From Synergistaceae bacterium (lineage in GTDB: Bacteria > Synergistota > Synergistia > Synergistales > Aminobacteriaceae), in the NCBI GenBank assembly GCA_017443985.1, contig JAFSXR010000062.1, positions 1 to 42,826 on the forward strand: 42,826 nucleotides of DNA, in the 5' to 3' direction. A program made the translations under genes and the position numbers. Below, piece after piece: positions 1 to 8,682 of the stretch. Below the pieces are notes generated by a model. That model ran no database searches. It saw only the letters and a list, made by a program, of their open reading frames with translations, and was not told the origin of the DNA. Every line of letters begins with the position of its first letter. Position 1 is the stretch's first letter.

Positions 1-141
1 TCAGGGATCATCTACCTTCAGGCTGTATATGAAGCGAAGGCGTCTTCCTATCGCAGGCCGGAGATCGCAAACCTGACTTTGGATGCAAACAGCGGCTTTA
101 TCACAGAAGACATAAAAATTTTATTAAGAGGTGATTTTTTT
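1..141 (+). other. Leader upstream of transketolase, edge of window
   Basis: No gene end could be assigned here. The frame that becomes transketolase is open from base 1, with no stop before the chosen ATG at 142. The other two forward frames hit stops by about base 77. The open frame may be the tail of a longer N-terminus, or chance. The ribosome binding site AAGAGGTG at 126-133 lies just upstream of the ATG and supports starting at 142. Confidence 0.4.
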
Positions 142-2064
142 ATGTCTTTACCAGTTCTCAATAATTTTCCTGTTGAACATCTTAACGATGAGCAATTATC
201 TTCATTAGCAGCAGCAGCAAAACGCGCACGTGTTGCCGCCCTCACAATGGTAACGGCAGCAAAAAGCGGACACCCCGCCGGAGCTTTCTCAAGCATGGAA
301 ATGTTCATGAGCGTATTCGGAGTAGCTAACTTAACGCCGAAAAACTGCGACTCTTTGGACAGAGATTTTGTTGTCGTCTCTCACGGCCACACTTCAGCAG
401 GAGTTTACGCGGCTTTATCCGAGTGGGGCTTTGTTGACCGCGAAGAAGCAATGGCGCATTTCAGAAACTGCGGAAGTGCTTTTCAGGGACATGTAACCCG
501 TGAAGTACCGGGAATTGACTGGGGCACGGGAAATTTAGGTCAAGGACTTTCCGCAGGCGTGGGCTTTGCTATTGCACAGAGAGCCAACGGACGCAAAGGA
601 AGAGTTTACGTCTTAATGGGCGACGGCGGTCAGACAAAAGGACAGATAGCCGAAGCAAGACGCATTGCCTTCAAAGAAAAATTAACGAACGTTGTCGCTC
701 TTGTTGACTGGAATAATATTCAGATTTCCGGCGACAGAAGAAAAGTTATGCCCTGCGACCTTCCTGCTTTATGGGCGGCTGACGGCTGGGAAGTCGTAGA
801 GTGCGACGGACATTCATTCCCAAAACTTTATGACGCTCTCAAAAATGCCGGCAAAAACGGAAAGCCGACTGTCCTTTTATGCCACACGATAATCGGCAAA
901 GACGGTCTCGGAATGGAAGATATTCCGGACTATCACGGAAAACCGCCTGCACGCGAAATGTATGACGAGATAGTCAAGCATTTAGGCGATAGCCCCGAAG
1001 TACTCGACAAGGCACTCGCAAGACGCAAGACACCGCCGGTTTATAAAGGCCGCAAGGTTGATTTTCCGCCTGCTCCTTCGATTGAGACGGGTAAGCCGTT
1101 TGATTATGAGGGCGTAAAAGTTTCAGACAACAGAGGCGCATTCGGAAAGGCTCTCGCTGATGTCGGCAAATTGAATTACGGCAAGGCCGACAGAACTCCG
1201 ATTATCGTTTTCGACTGCGACTTAATGCCTTCAGTTATGACTAAAGGATTTAAGGAAAACTGCCCGGATAATTTCATTCAGTGCGGCATTCAGGAACACT
1301 GCGTAGCTACAATGTCAGGCACAGCGAGCATCGCAGGAGTCGTCCCGGTCTGGGCGGAGTTCGGCGTTTTCGGAATTGATGAGGTTTTCAATCAGCAGAG
1401 ACTTAACGACATTAACCACGCCGGAAATAAAACAGTATTAACTCACGTCGGACTTGATGTCGGTGAAGACGGCAAGACCCACCAGTGCATTGATTACGTC
1501 GGGCTTATGCGCAACATGTTCGGCTGGAAGCTCGTTGTTCCCGTTGATCCTAACCAGACTGACAGAGCAACGCGCTGGATGTTGAAAACTTCGGGCGATA
1601 TCTGCCTCGCTGTCGGACGCAGCAAAGTTGACGGCCTCAAAGAATTTACAGGCGATTACGAATTTGAATACGGCAAGGCTGTAAAACTTCGTTCGGGCAA
1701 AGACGGTTCAATCTTCGCGCTTGGCTACATGGCTCAAATAGCTTTGAAGGCCGCTGAAATTCTTGCAAAAGAAAATAATCTCGAAGTCAGCGTCTACGCT
1801 GTGTCAAGTCCTCTTGCGCCGGACATGGAAGCGTTGAAAGAAGCCGCAAAATCCGGGCCGATTATCACGGTTGAAGATCATCATGTTGACACGGGCATGG
1901 GCTCAATAATGATTATCGAGGCCGCACGCGCAGGAATTGCACTGCCCAAAATCAAAACTCTCGGCGTGGATCATTACGGAGCTTCAGGAACTTCCGACGC
2001 TGTCAGAGTCGAAATGGGTATCTCCGCTGAAGGTATCGCCGCAGGATTTTTGAAAGCGAGATAA
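142..2064 (+). CDS. tkt: Transketolase
   Basis: ThDP-dependent enzyme moving two-carbon units between ketose and aldose phosphates in the non-oxidative pentose phosphate pathway; cytoplasmic. About 640 residues from the chosen start, the usual length of single-chain transketolase. Visible features: SGHPAG near residues 42-47, the SHGH pair near 80-83, the ThDP-binding GDG at 160-162 ending in NN at 191-192, and the pyrimidine-domain glutamate in GIQEHCVATMSG. The start at 142 was preferred over an in-frame ATG at 79 because AAGAGGTG precedes it at normal distance and family homology begins soon after. The FGGY kinase starts eight bases after its stop and transaldolase follows, so the three probably form a pentose block. 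The sequence is somewhat divergent from the enterobacterial type, but the core motifs are intact. Confidence 0.93.
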   Translation: MSLPVLNNFPVEHLNDEQLSSLAAAAKRARVAALTMVTAAKSGHPAGAFSSMEMFMSVFGVANLTPKNCDSLDRDFVVVSHGHTSAGVYAALSEWGFVDREEAMAHFRNCGSAFQGHVTREVPGIDWGTGNLGQGLSAGVGFAIAQRANGRKGRVYVLMGDGGQTKGQIAEARRIAFKEKLTNVVALVDWNNIQISGDRRKVMPCDLPALWAADGWEVVECDGHSFPKLYDALKNAGKNGKPTVLLCHTIIGKDGLGMEDIPDYHGKPPAREMYDEIVKHLGDSPEVLDKALARRKTPPVYKGRKVDFPPAPSIETGKPFDYEGVKVSDNRGAFGKALADVGKLNYGKADRTPIIVFDCDLMPSVMTKGFKENCPDNFIQCGIQEHCVATMSGTASIAGVVPVWAEFGVFGIDEVFNQQRLNDINHAGNKTVLTHVGLDVGEDGKTHQCIDYVGLMRNMFGWKLVVPVDPNQTDRATRWMLKTSGDICLAVGRSKVDGLKEFTGDYEFEYGKAVKLRSGKDGSIFALGYMAQIALKAAEILAKENNLEVSVYAVSSPLAPDMEALKEAAKSGPIITVEDHHVDTGMGSIMIIEAARAGIALPKIKTLGVDHYGASGTSDAVRVEMGISAEGIAAGFLKAR

Positions 2065-2072
2065 AAATTATT

Positions 2073-3668
2073 ATGGAAGCAAAAAATTTAATCGCTCAGG
2101 GAAAAACTGCTCTCGGCATTGAATTTGGCTCTACACGTATCAAAGGCGTTCTCGTTGATTTTGACGGGAACGTCTTGGCCTCCGGCTGGCACGAATGGGA
2201 AAATTCTTTAATTAACGGCGTATGGACATATTCTCTTGAAGAAGTTGACGCAGGTTTACGCGCCTGCTATTCGGCTCTGCGCTCTGACATAGAGAAAAAA
2301 TACGGCGTAACTCCAAAAACTTTCGGGGCTATCGGAATCAGCGCAATGATGCACGGCTATATAGCTGTTGACAAAGACGGAAAACAGCTCGCACCCTTTC
2401 AGACTTGGCGCAACACGAACACGGGCCCGGCCGCTGACACTTTAACCGAACTTTTTAATTTTAATATTCCCCTGCGCTGGTCAGTCGCTCATCTTTATCA
2501 GAGAATACTCGACAAAGAAGAACACGTTAAAAATATTTCGTCGGTCTTTACGCTCGCGGCTTATATGCACTGGAAATTAACGGGCGAGAAAGTTATCGGC
2601 ATCGGCGACGCGGCAGGAATGTTCCCGATTGATTCAGATAAACTCGATTATGACGGGGGCATGGAAGAAAAATTTAATGCTCTTCTGAAAAAATCAGGGC
2701 TTAATTTTACATTGCGCGAAGTTTTTCCGAAGGTTCTCGTGGCTGGAGACAACGCCGGATTTTTGACGAAAGAGGGCGCAAAACTTCTCGACGAGTCTGG
2801 AAATCTTGAAGCCGGCGTTCCGATGTGTCCTCCCGAAGGCGACGCAGGAACGGGAATGACCGCAACAAATTCAGTAGCTCCGCGCACAGGCAATTTATCA
2901 GCAGGCACAAGCACGTTCGCTATGATTGTTCTTGAAAAACAGCTCAAGAAACTTCACAGAGAAATTGACATGGTAACAACGCCCACTGGGTTCCCCTGCG
3001 CAATGGCTCACGCTAATAACGGAACTTCGGACTTGAACGCATGGGTCGGAATTTTCAAAGAGTTCTGCGACTTAATGAATATTAAAGCCGACATGGGCGA
3101 ACTGTTCGGAAAACTTTACACCCACGCAATGACGGGCGACCCGGACTGCGGAGGCTTGCTGGCTTACGGCTATTACTCAGGCGAAAATATTACTTTCATT
3201 AACGAAGGCAGGCCGTTATTTGTCAGAAAACCCGACAGCGCGTTCAACCTTGCGAATTTCATAAGAGTTAATCTTTATACTTCGCTTGGAGCAGTGAAGC
3301 TCGGCATGGATATTTTGTTAAAGGACGAGGGCGTTAAACTTGACCGCATTATGGGACACGGAGGACTTTTCAAAACTCCGTTAGTCATGCAGAAATTTTT
3401 AGCGGCAGCCGTAAATACTCCGGTGTCTGTAATGTCTACAGCGTCAGAGGGCGGAGCGTGGGGAATTGCTTTGCTCGCGGCGTATCTTGCTGACGGTAAA
3501 AAAGACGGCAAACTCGAAGACTATCTCAATAACAGAATATTCAAGTCCCTTGCCGGTGAAGCCGTTGAGCCTGACCCCGAAGAGGTAAAAGGCTTTGAGA
3601 AATTCACGGAACTTTACGTTAAAGGGCTTGAAATTGAGAAAGCCGCAATTAAAGCACTTAGGAGTTAG
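2073..3668 (+). CDS. FGGY-family carbohydrate kinase (xylulokinase/ribulokinase-like)
   Basis: ATP-dependent sugar kinase of the FGGY family, 531 residues. The N-terminal phosphate-binding stretch GIEFGSTRIKG (about 15-25) and the C-terminal adenosine-binding stretch GHGGLFKTP are clear, as is GDAGTGM in the middle. The neighbours are transketolase and transaldolase, so D-xylulose or L-ribulose is the likely substrate, giving a 5-phosphate to transketolase; the substrate is inferred from context. The gene starts eight bases after the tkt stop and has only a weak ribosome binding site (GAG), suggesting translational coupling. The last residues (LRS) and the TAG stop are encoded by the first unit of an intergenic TTAGGAG repeat tract, so the native C-terminus may have been overwritten by the repeat. 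Confidence 0.82.
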   Translation: MEAKNLIAQGKTALGIEFGSTRIKGVLVDFDGNVLASGWHEWENSLINGVWTYSLEEVDAGLRACYSALRSDIEKKYGVTPKTFGAIGISAMMHGYIAVDKDGKQLAPFQTWRNTNTGPAADTLTELFNFNIPLRWSVAHLYQRILDKEEHVKNISSVFTLAAYMHWKLTGEKVIGIGDAAGMFPIDSDKLDYDGGMEEKFNALLKKSGLNFTLREVFPKVLVAGDNAGFLTKEGAKLLDESGNLEAGVPMCPPEGDAGTGMTATNSVAPRTGNLSAGTSTFAMIVLEKQLKKLHREIDMVTTPTGFPCAMAHANNGTSDLNAWVGIFKEFCDLMNIKADMGELFGKLYTHAMTGDPDCGGLLAYGYYSGENITFINEGRPLFVRKPDSAFNLANFIRVNLYTSLGAVKLGMDILLKDEGVKLDRIMGHGGLFKTPLVMQKFLAAAVNTPVSVMSTASEGGAWGIALLAAYLADGKKDGKLEDYLNNRIFKSLAGEAVEPDPEEVKGFEKFTELYVKGLEIEKAAIKALRS

Positions 3669-3715
3669 GAATTAGGAGGTAGGAGGTTATATTTTTTCAC
3701 TCCTAGCCTCTTAAA
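3659..3715 (+). repeat. TTAGGAG-family intergenic repeat, hairpin-forming
   Basis: Heptamer-like units (TTAGGAG, TTAGGAA, TAGGAGG) are followed by an AT loop and the complementary CACTCCTAG, which can fold into a hairpin. It supplies the stop codon and last residues of the sugar kinase and may act as a transcription terminator or attenuator before transaldolase. Confidence 0.75.
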
Positions 3716-3754
3716 TAAAAAAATTAAAAATAAAAAAGGAGAGAAAAATTTTTA

Positions 3755-4792
3755 ATGAGAACATCAATTCATGAAGCGTTTGACTTGGGACAGAGCATTT
3801 GGCTCGATTACATAAGCCGCGATTTAATTGCTTCGGGCGGCCTTCAGGCATGGATCGACAAGGGCGTAGTCGGAGTAACGACAAACCCGTCAATTTTTGA
3901 AAACGCCATCGCTAAAACTTCTGACTATGACGCGGAAATTAGCGCAATGGCAAAGGCAGGAAAGAGCAGCGCGGAAATTTATGAGGCTCTTACTCTCGGC
4001 GAGGTCGGAGCAGCGGCTGACATTCTTCGCCCGGTTTATGACAAGACTAACGGCAAAGACGGTTATGTAAGTCTTGAGGTCAACCCCCTCATCGCGTCCG
4101 ACAGAGACACAACTATTTCGGAGGCCAAGAGATTATTTGCTCTCCTCAACCGTCCGAACGTAATGATTAAAATTCCGGCAACCCCCGAAGGCGTTTCAGC
4201 TCTCGAAGAGTGCATAGCCTCAAGCGTAAACGTAAACTCAACGCTTATTTTCTCGCATGAACAGTACGAGAACGTAGCGAAGGCATATTTAGCCGGCGTT
4301 AAGCGCGGAGGCAAGGCCGCTTCTGTTGCTTCTGTCTTTGTCAGCAGAGTTGACGGCGCAGTCGATAAACTTTTGACAGAGAAAGGCGAGACTTCTCTTT
4401 GCGGAAAAATTGCAATCGACGGAATAAAAATTATTTACGGCACCTTCAAAAAACTTTTCGCAGGCTGTGATGCCAAGCAGCGTCCTTTATGGGCAAGCAC
4501 GGGGACAAAAAATCCGGCCTACTCCGACGTAGTGTATGTCGAAAAAATTATCGGGCCTGACACGGTGAACACGGTGCCGCCTGCAACCCTTGAGGCGTTC
4601 GTCAATCACGGAAAAGCTGCGCTCACTCTTGAAAAAGATGTCGCGCAAGCCGAAGCCGAGCTGAAAAAATTAAAAGAGATCGGCATTGATATTAACGCCG
4701 TGAACGCAAAACTCCTTGAGGCCGGACTGACGCAGTTTAATAAATCGTTCGAGTCGTTGATGTCGGCAATCGAAAGCAAAGCAAAGAAATAA
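3755..4792 (+). CDS. tal: Transaldolase
   Basis: Transfers a dihydroxyacetone unit between sugar phosphates via a Schiff-base lysine, completing the non-oxidative pentose phosphate pathway with transketolase two genes upstream. 345 residues, the longer bacterial Tal type rather than the short MipB/TalC type. Visible motifs: GVTTNPSIFENAI near residues 40-52 and the catalytic-lysine stretch VMIKIPAT; WASTGTKNP lies further on. The ATG at 3755 has GGAGAG at 3738-3743 with an AT-rich spacer typical of this genome. The gene is followed by a convergent hairpin repeat shared with pgsA. Confidence 0.93.
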   Translation: MRTSIHEAFDLGQSIWLDYISRDLIASGGLQAWIDKGVVGVTTNPSIFENAIAKTSDYDAEISAMAKAGKSSAEIYEALTLGEVGAAADILRPVYDKTNGKDGYVSLEVNPLIASDRDTTISEAKRLFALLNRPNVMIKIPATPEGVSALEECIASSVNVNSTLIFSHEQYENVAKAYLAGVKRGGKAASVASVFVSRVDGAVDKLLTEKGETSLCGKIAIDGIKIIYGTFKKLFAGCDAKQRPLWASTGTKNPAYSDVVYVEKIIGPDTVNTVPPATLEAFVNHGKAALTLEKDVAQAEAELKKLKEIGIDINAVNAKLLEAGLTQFNKSFESLMSAIESKAKK

Positions 4793-4798
4793 AAAAAA

Positions 4799-4853
4799 TT
4801 AGGAGCTAAGAAGTTTTTTTACTTCCTACCTCCTAACTCCTAACTCCTAACTA
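4799..4853. terminator. Bidirectional hairpin repeat between tal and pgsA
   Basis: TTAGGAGCTAAGAAG followed by a T-rich loop and ACTTCCTACCTCCTAACTCC forms an inverted repeat between two convergent genes. It belongs to the TTAGGAG repeat family and probably terminates transcription from both sides. Confidence 0.7.
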
Positions 4854-4856
4854 ATT

Positions 4857-5417
4857 TCACCCCGTAATGATTTTGCTTCCCTTAATCAAATAATCCATTC
4901 CCGACCATACTGTTAAGATCATTGCCACCCACATTACGGCCATTCCGCCAGGAATTTTTAATATCAGCATTGTAAGAGCAATTATCTGAGTTACTGTCTT
5001 GAGCTTTCCGCCCTTTGAGGCAGCTATGACAATTCCCTCAGCTGCCGCGACGAGCCTCAGCCCTGTAACTATAAACTCCCTCGTTATTATTACCATGACG
5101 ATCCATGCAGGCAGACGCTGGAACTCTATCAACGCAAGCATAGCCGCAATGACAAGAACTTTATCGGCAAGGGGGTCTATAAATTTTCCTAATTTCGTAA
5201 CTAATTTATATTTTCGCGCTATCAGGCCGTCGAACATGTCAGTTAATGCGGCAATTATAAAAACAAAAGCGGCCAGTGCGTCCCCCCAGCTTACATCAGG
5301 GAGAGCCGGAATTAATTTATTGTCAATCCTCAATGACAAAAATAATAAAACAAGCGGCGCAAGAAAAACACGGATTAAACTTAGCGTGTTGGGAACGTTA
5401 AAAATATTCGAGCGCAA
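4857..5417 (-). CDS. pgsA: CDP-diacylglycerol--glycerol-3-phosphate 3-phosphatidyltransferase
   Basis: Integral membrane enzyme making phosphatidylglycerophosphate, the committed step to phosphatidylglycerol. 186 residues, normal length. The full CDP-alcohol phosphotransferase signature is present, DG-x2-AR-x8-G-x3-D-x3-D, running from DGLIAR to FIDPLADK. Several hydrophobic helices surround it (for example the N-terminal SLIRVFLAPLVLLFL and the segment AALTDM onward). The start has a ribosome binding site GGAGGTG just upstream on the reverse strand. It lies downstream of the DnaJ-like gene in the same direction, with 56 bases between them. Confidence 0.93.
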   Translation of the reverse strand: MRSNIFNVPNTLSLIRVFLAPLVLLFLSLRIDNKLIPALPDVSWGDALAAFVFIIAALTDMFDGLIARKYKLVTKLGKFIDPLADKVLVIAAMLALIEFQRLPAWIVMVIITREFIVTGLRLVAAAEGIVIAASKGGKLKTVTQIIALTMLILKIPGGMAVMWVAMILTVWSGMDYLIKGSKIITG

Positions 5418-5473
5418 AATAATTTCACCTCCGAAGTTGGATTAAAAAATTATATACTTTTATGAAAAAATTT

Positions 5474-6355
5474 TTAACCCAGCTTCGCAAGCTCCTGCCA
5501 TAAATCTTGTTGTTTCTGCGTTAAATGTCTCGGTATCTCAATTTTCACTCTTACGTATAAGTCGCCGTTCGTTCCGTCGCGTTTGGGAAGTCCCTTACCC
5601 CTTATTCTCAGCTTCTGCCCGTCCTGTATTCCAGGAGGCATTTTGATCGTTACTTCGCCGTCAAGCGTCCCGACCGTAATATCTTTGCCCAGCACAGCAT
5701 CATAGACCGGAATTTTTATTTCGCGTGTCAAATCATTTTCGTTGACCTCAAAAATTTTATGCGGCGCAATGTGAATTGTTACGTAAATATCTCCGCCGCC
5801 TTCAGCTTTGCCCGGAAGCCTTATCCTTGAGCCTTCGGTTATGCCTTTCGGAAGATTGACTTTCAAATTTCTTTTACCGTTAGAGCCGCTGAAAACAAAA
5901 TTATGAACGCCGCCGCGCACTGCCTCTTCAAGAGAAAGAGTTACGCTGACTTCGCTGTCGCTGTGCATGGGCTGACGATAGCCGGAGCCGGAAAAAATAT
6001 CCTGAAAATTTCCGAAGCCTCCGCGTTTTCCGCTGCCGAATATAGTTTGGAAGAAATCGCTGAAGCCTCCCATGTCGCCGCCAAATTCAACATGCTGCCA
6101 GCCCGGAGGAGGCGTGAAGTCCTGACCGCTCTGCCAGTTCATTCCGAGCGTGTCATATTTCTGACGCTTCTCAGGATCTTTCAAAACTTCGTAGGCCTCA
6201 TTAATTTCTTTATATTTTTCTTCTGCGTTTTTTTCTTTCGATACGTCAGGGTGATATTGTTTCGCAAGTTTTCTATAAGCCTTGCGAATCTCATCGGGCT
6301 TTGCGTCCCTCGATACGCCTAAAATTTCATAATAATCTTTATATTGAACTCCCAT
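5474..6355 (-). CDS. DnaJ-like co-chaperone (CbpA type, no zinc finger)
   Basis: J-domain protein that stimulates the ATPase of DnaK and delivers substrates. 293 residues. The J domain fills about residues 6-70 and contains the HPD triad in KQYHPDVSKEK. A Gly/Phe-rich linker (GGDMGGFSDFFQTIFGSGKRGGFGN region) follows, then two C-terminal substrate-binding beta domains. The four CxxCxGxG zinc repeats of true DnaJ are absent, and the length matches CbpA/DnaJ2. The start is preceded by GGGGAG on the reverse strand. No dnaK, grpE or hrcA is seen nearby, so it is not part of the classical heat-shock operon here. Confidence 0.9.
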   Translation of the reverse strand: MGVQYKDYYEILGVSRDAKPDEIRKAYRKLAKQYHPDVSKEKNAEEKYKEINEAYEVLKDPEKRQKYDTLGMNWQSGQDFTPPPGWQHVEFGGDMGGFSDFFQTIFGSGKRGGFGNFQDIFSGSGYRQPMHSDSEVSVTLSLEEAVRGGVHNFVFSGSNGKRNLKVNLPKGITEGSRIRLPGKAEGGGDIYVTIHIAPHKIFEVNENDLTREIKIPVYDAVLGKDITVGTLDGEVTIKMPPGIQDGQKLRIRGKGLPKRDGTNGDLYVRVKIEIPRHLTQKQQDLWQELAKLG

Positions 6356-6458
6356 TAAAAATTTCTCCCCTCGTTAAAAATAAAAATTTCATTGACTAAT
6401 TTTAACCTTAAATTAAAATAATAGCAAAAAAAATTTTCCAAGAGGCGAAAATTTTCAG

Positions 6459-7594
6459 TTAATACCCGAATAAATTTTTAGCCTTGTCCATGTTCCTGCG
6501 AATTTCCACTCCGAACGGGCAGCGTTTTTCGCAGGCTCCGCACTTAATACACTCTCCGGCGTGATGTTCAAGGACTTTATAATGTTCGCGGACAGTCTCT
6601 GGAATTTTTGAGTCTCCTCCTGCCTGAGCAAGATTAAGAAATTTTGTTACCGAAGCTATGTCGATTTTTTTCGGGCAGGGCTCACAGTGGCTGCAATACA
6701 TGCAATGGCCCTTCCAGCTTATTTTTGGGAATGACGCGAGGGCAGGCGCGTAGTCTCTTTCACTTTCAGAAGCGTTTTCAAAATTTATGCTTTCCTTCAA
6801 CTGTTCGACCGAATGAGCTCCGGCAAGCACGCATGACACAGCAGGACGGCTCAAGGCGTAGGCTATGCACTGATTGACGGTCAAGGCTGCTCCGGCCGGA
6901 GAGAGTTCAGCGTTCAATAAATCTCCGCCTCCAAAACATTTCATTACTGTTATCCCGACACCGGCGCGCTGGCAAGTCTCATATAATTTCTGTCGTTCGG
7001 TGTCCATGTTCGTTAAATGATGAGCATAATTTTCATCGGCCCATAAGTCCTCTACGTCCTCGCTTGCGGGCTGAAGGTCATAGCACGGGTTGACGCTGAA
7101 CATTAAAACTTCGATTGAATTACTTTCTACGGCTTTTAACGCGACCTGCGGATTGTGTGAAGAGAGCCCGATGTGTTTTATGCGGCCCTTTGATTTTAAT
7201 TCGCGTGCGTAATCTAAAATTCCGTTGCTGATAATTGCGTCCCAATCGTCGAGAGCGTCGCAGTAATGTATCATTCCGACCTCAATATAATCAACGTCGA
7301 GCAATTTCATCATTTCTTCAAAGCCTGCTTTGACTTCGTTGATATTTCTTGAGCGCGTATACTGTCCGTCTTTCCAGACCGAGCATAAATGCGACTGGAT
7401 TATAAATTTTTCTCTGCGTCCCTTTAACGCTTTGCCGACCGAAGCGCGCAGGTCCGGGTCTGAAGAGTAAAGGTCAAAATAATTCACGCCGTTTTCTTCT
7501 GCGCAGTCAAATAATTTTTTTCAGTCATTCCCTCGCAGCCCATGCCGATCTCGCTGACTTTGAGGCCGGTGCTGCCAAGTTCACGATAAATCAT
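6459..7594 (-). pseudogene. Aldo/keto reductase with C-terminal 4Fe-4S dicluster domain, frameshifted
   Basis: The long open part (6459-7487) encodes 342 residues of an aldo/keto reductase barrel ending in two ferredoxin-like motifs, CMYCSHCEPCP and CIKCGACEKRCP, as in the iron-sulfur AKR subfamily of anaerobes. Its N-terminus is missing from that frame. It lies directly upstream in another frame: from an ATG at 7592-7594, preceded by a GGGGG ribosome binding site, the sequence reads MIYRELGSTGLKVSEIGMGC and continues to GMTEK. The frames join at a run of seven A on the coding strand (7515-7521); one more A would restore one protein of about 378 residues. This could be a real frameshift mutation, an indel error in a homopolymer, or -1 frameshifting at A-AAA-AAT. 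No premature stop interrupts the remaining frame. Confidence 0.8.
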
Positions 7595-7689
7595 AAAAAA
7601 ATCCCCCTTCAAAATTTTCGCGTCATTATAACTCATTGAAGCAGGGATTAAGCAAACGAGTCAAAAAAAATTTGTGATTCTATTTTTTT

Positions 7690-7754
7690 CTTCAGCGTCC
7701 TGAAAAATTATGAGAGCTATAAAAAATAAAAGTTTCTGTAGGTGTAAATGTAGT
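7690..7754 (-). repeat. CTACA-family dispersed repeat, copy 1
   Basis: Read on the minus strand, ACTACATTTACACCTACA (7754 to 7737) is followed after a fixed interval by TCATAATTTTTCAGG (from 7713). CTACA starts are 12 bases apart, and TCAT begins 28 bases after the second CTACA. The same spacings occur in the copies at 25285 and 42207. It lies immediately after a terminator T-run on that strand. Confidence 0.75.
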
Positions 7755-7757
7755 TGC

Positions 7758-7791
7758 AAAAAAAACAGCTCCTCGAAATTTTTTGGAGCTG
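7758..7791 (-). terminator. Rho-independent terminator of the fprA-speE operon
   Basis: On the minus strand, CAGCTCC and GGAGCTG form a perfect seven-base stem (7785-7791 with 7766-7772) around an AT-rich loop and are followed by eight T. It sits about 40 bases after the speE stop. Confidence 0.85.
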
Positions 7792-7830
7792 CTAAAAAAT
7801 TATATCACTAAAAAAATTTTCCGGGCCGGT

Positions 7831-8682
7831 CTAATTTATCAGCTCATTCAAAAAAGGCGGAAGCACGAAAGAATTTTTATGAATTTCATTCGTGTACCAC
7901 TTCGTATTTTTTACGTCTCTGACCGGGACGGACGGATCATCTTTCATTGAAGAAAGCCCGTAAGTCCACATTCCCGACGGATAAGTCGGAACAACGCCCC
8001 AATACATTTTCACAATCGGGAAAATTTTGCGCATCTCGTTGATTGCCTGGCACATTAATTTTTTATCAATGAACGGCGATTCAGTTAATTCAGATAACAT
8101 TGCGTCATCATTCATAATTTTTTTAACGTCAGCGTAAAACGGCGACTGAAACAAACCTGCCGCGAAGTCTACCGGGTCGGTGCTGTCAACAATAACAACG
8201 TCAAAGCGTTCGTCAGTCTCCTTGATAAATTTCATTGCGTCCATGCACTTAAAATCGGCGCGTGGATTATTAAAAGAGTCGCCTGCGAAGGGCAAAAATT
8301 TTTGCGAACATTCTTTAACTCTTTTATCAATGTCAATGAGCGTGCATTTTTTTACGCAGTCATGTTTGAGAACTTCACGCATTATCGCGCCGTCCCCTCC
8401 GCCGATGATTAAAACTTTTTCAGGGTTTTTATGAGCGCATAAAGGCACGTGGGCCATCATCTCCGAGTAAGTGAACTCGTCGCGCTCAGTTAATTGATAC
8501 GCTCCGTCAAGCATTAAGACGCGCCCGTAGTCATATGTATCTGCGATTAATAATTCCTGATATTCTGTTTTTTCGGAGTGAAGAAAATTTTTCACGCGCA
8601 TTGAAAGTTTCAGATTATCGGAGCTAAATTCGCTGAGCCATAACTCATTAACGCGCTTTGGAGCCGTAACGTATTCGCTCAT
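7831..8682 (-). CDS. speE: Spermidine synthase (polyamine aminopropyltransferase)
   Basis: Transfers an aminopropyl group from decarboxylated S-adenosylmethionine to putrescine; cytoplasmic. 283 residues, normal length. Visible motifs: the N-terminal strand LMLDGAYQLTERDEFTYSEM, the nucleotide-binding loop LIIGGGDGA, the acidic LIDIDKRV that contacts the cofactor, and the active-site VDSTDP. The usual glycine after DSTDP-V is an aspartate here. Its ATG overlaps the TGA of the flavoprotein gene by four bases (ATGA), so translation is probably coupled. No S-adenosylmethionine decarboxylase gene lies in the window. Confidence 0.92.
   Translation of the reverse strand: MSEYVTAPKRVNELWLSEFSSDNLKLSMRVKNFLHSEKTEYQELLIADTYDYGRVLMLDGAYQLTERDEFTYSEMMAHVPLCAHKNPEKVLIIGGGDGAIMREVLKHDCVKKCTLIDIDKRVKECSQKFLPFAGDSFNNPRADFKCMDAMKFIKETDERFDVVIVDSTDPVDFAAGLFQSPFYADVKKIMNDDAMLSELTESPFIDKKLMCQAINEMRKIFPIVKMYWGVVPTYPSGMWTYGLSSMKDDPSVPVRDVKNTKWYTNEIHKNSFVLPPFLNELIN

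Larger units (their letters stand above)
7595..7830. other. Intergenic region with repeat and terminator
   Basis: This 236-base gap lies between speE (upstream in transcription) and the aldo/keto reductase, both on the minus strand. It holds the speE terminator (7758-7791) and one reverse-oriented copy of the CTACA repeat (7690-7754). No additional gene was seen. Confidence 0.6.

Noticed and set aside
79..141. N-terminal extension of transketolase from an in-frame ATG at 79
   Set aside because: The ribosome binding site AAGAGGTG lies inside this extension, immediately before ATG 142, and the extension has no family similarity.
3711..3893. Minus-strand open frame across the tal start
   Set aside because: Overlaps the tal coding start and its ribosome binding site; no recognisable protein.
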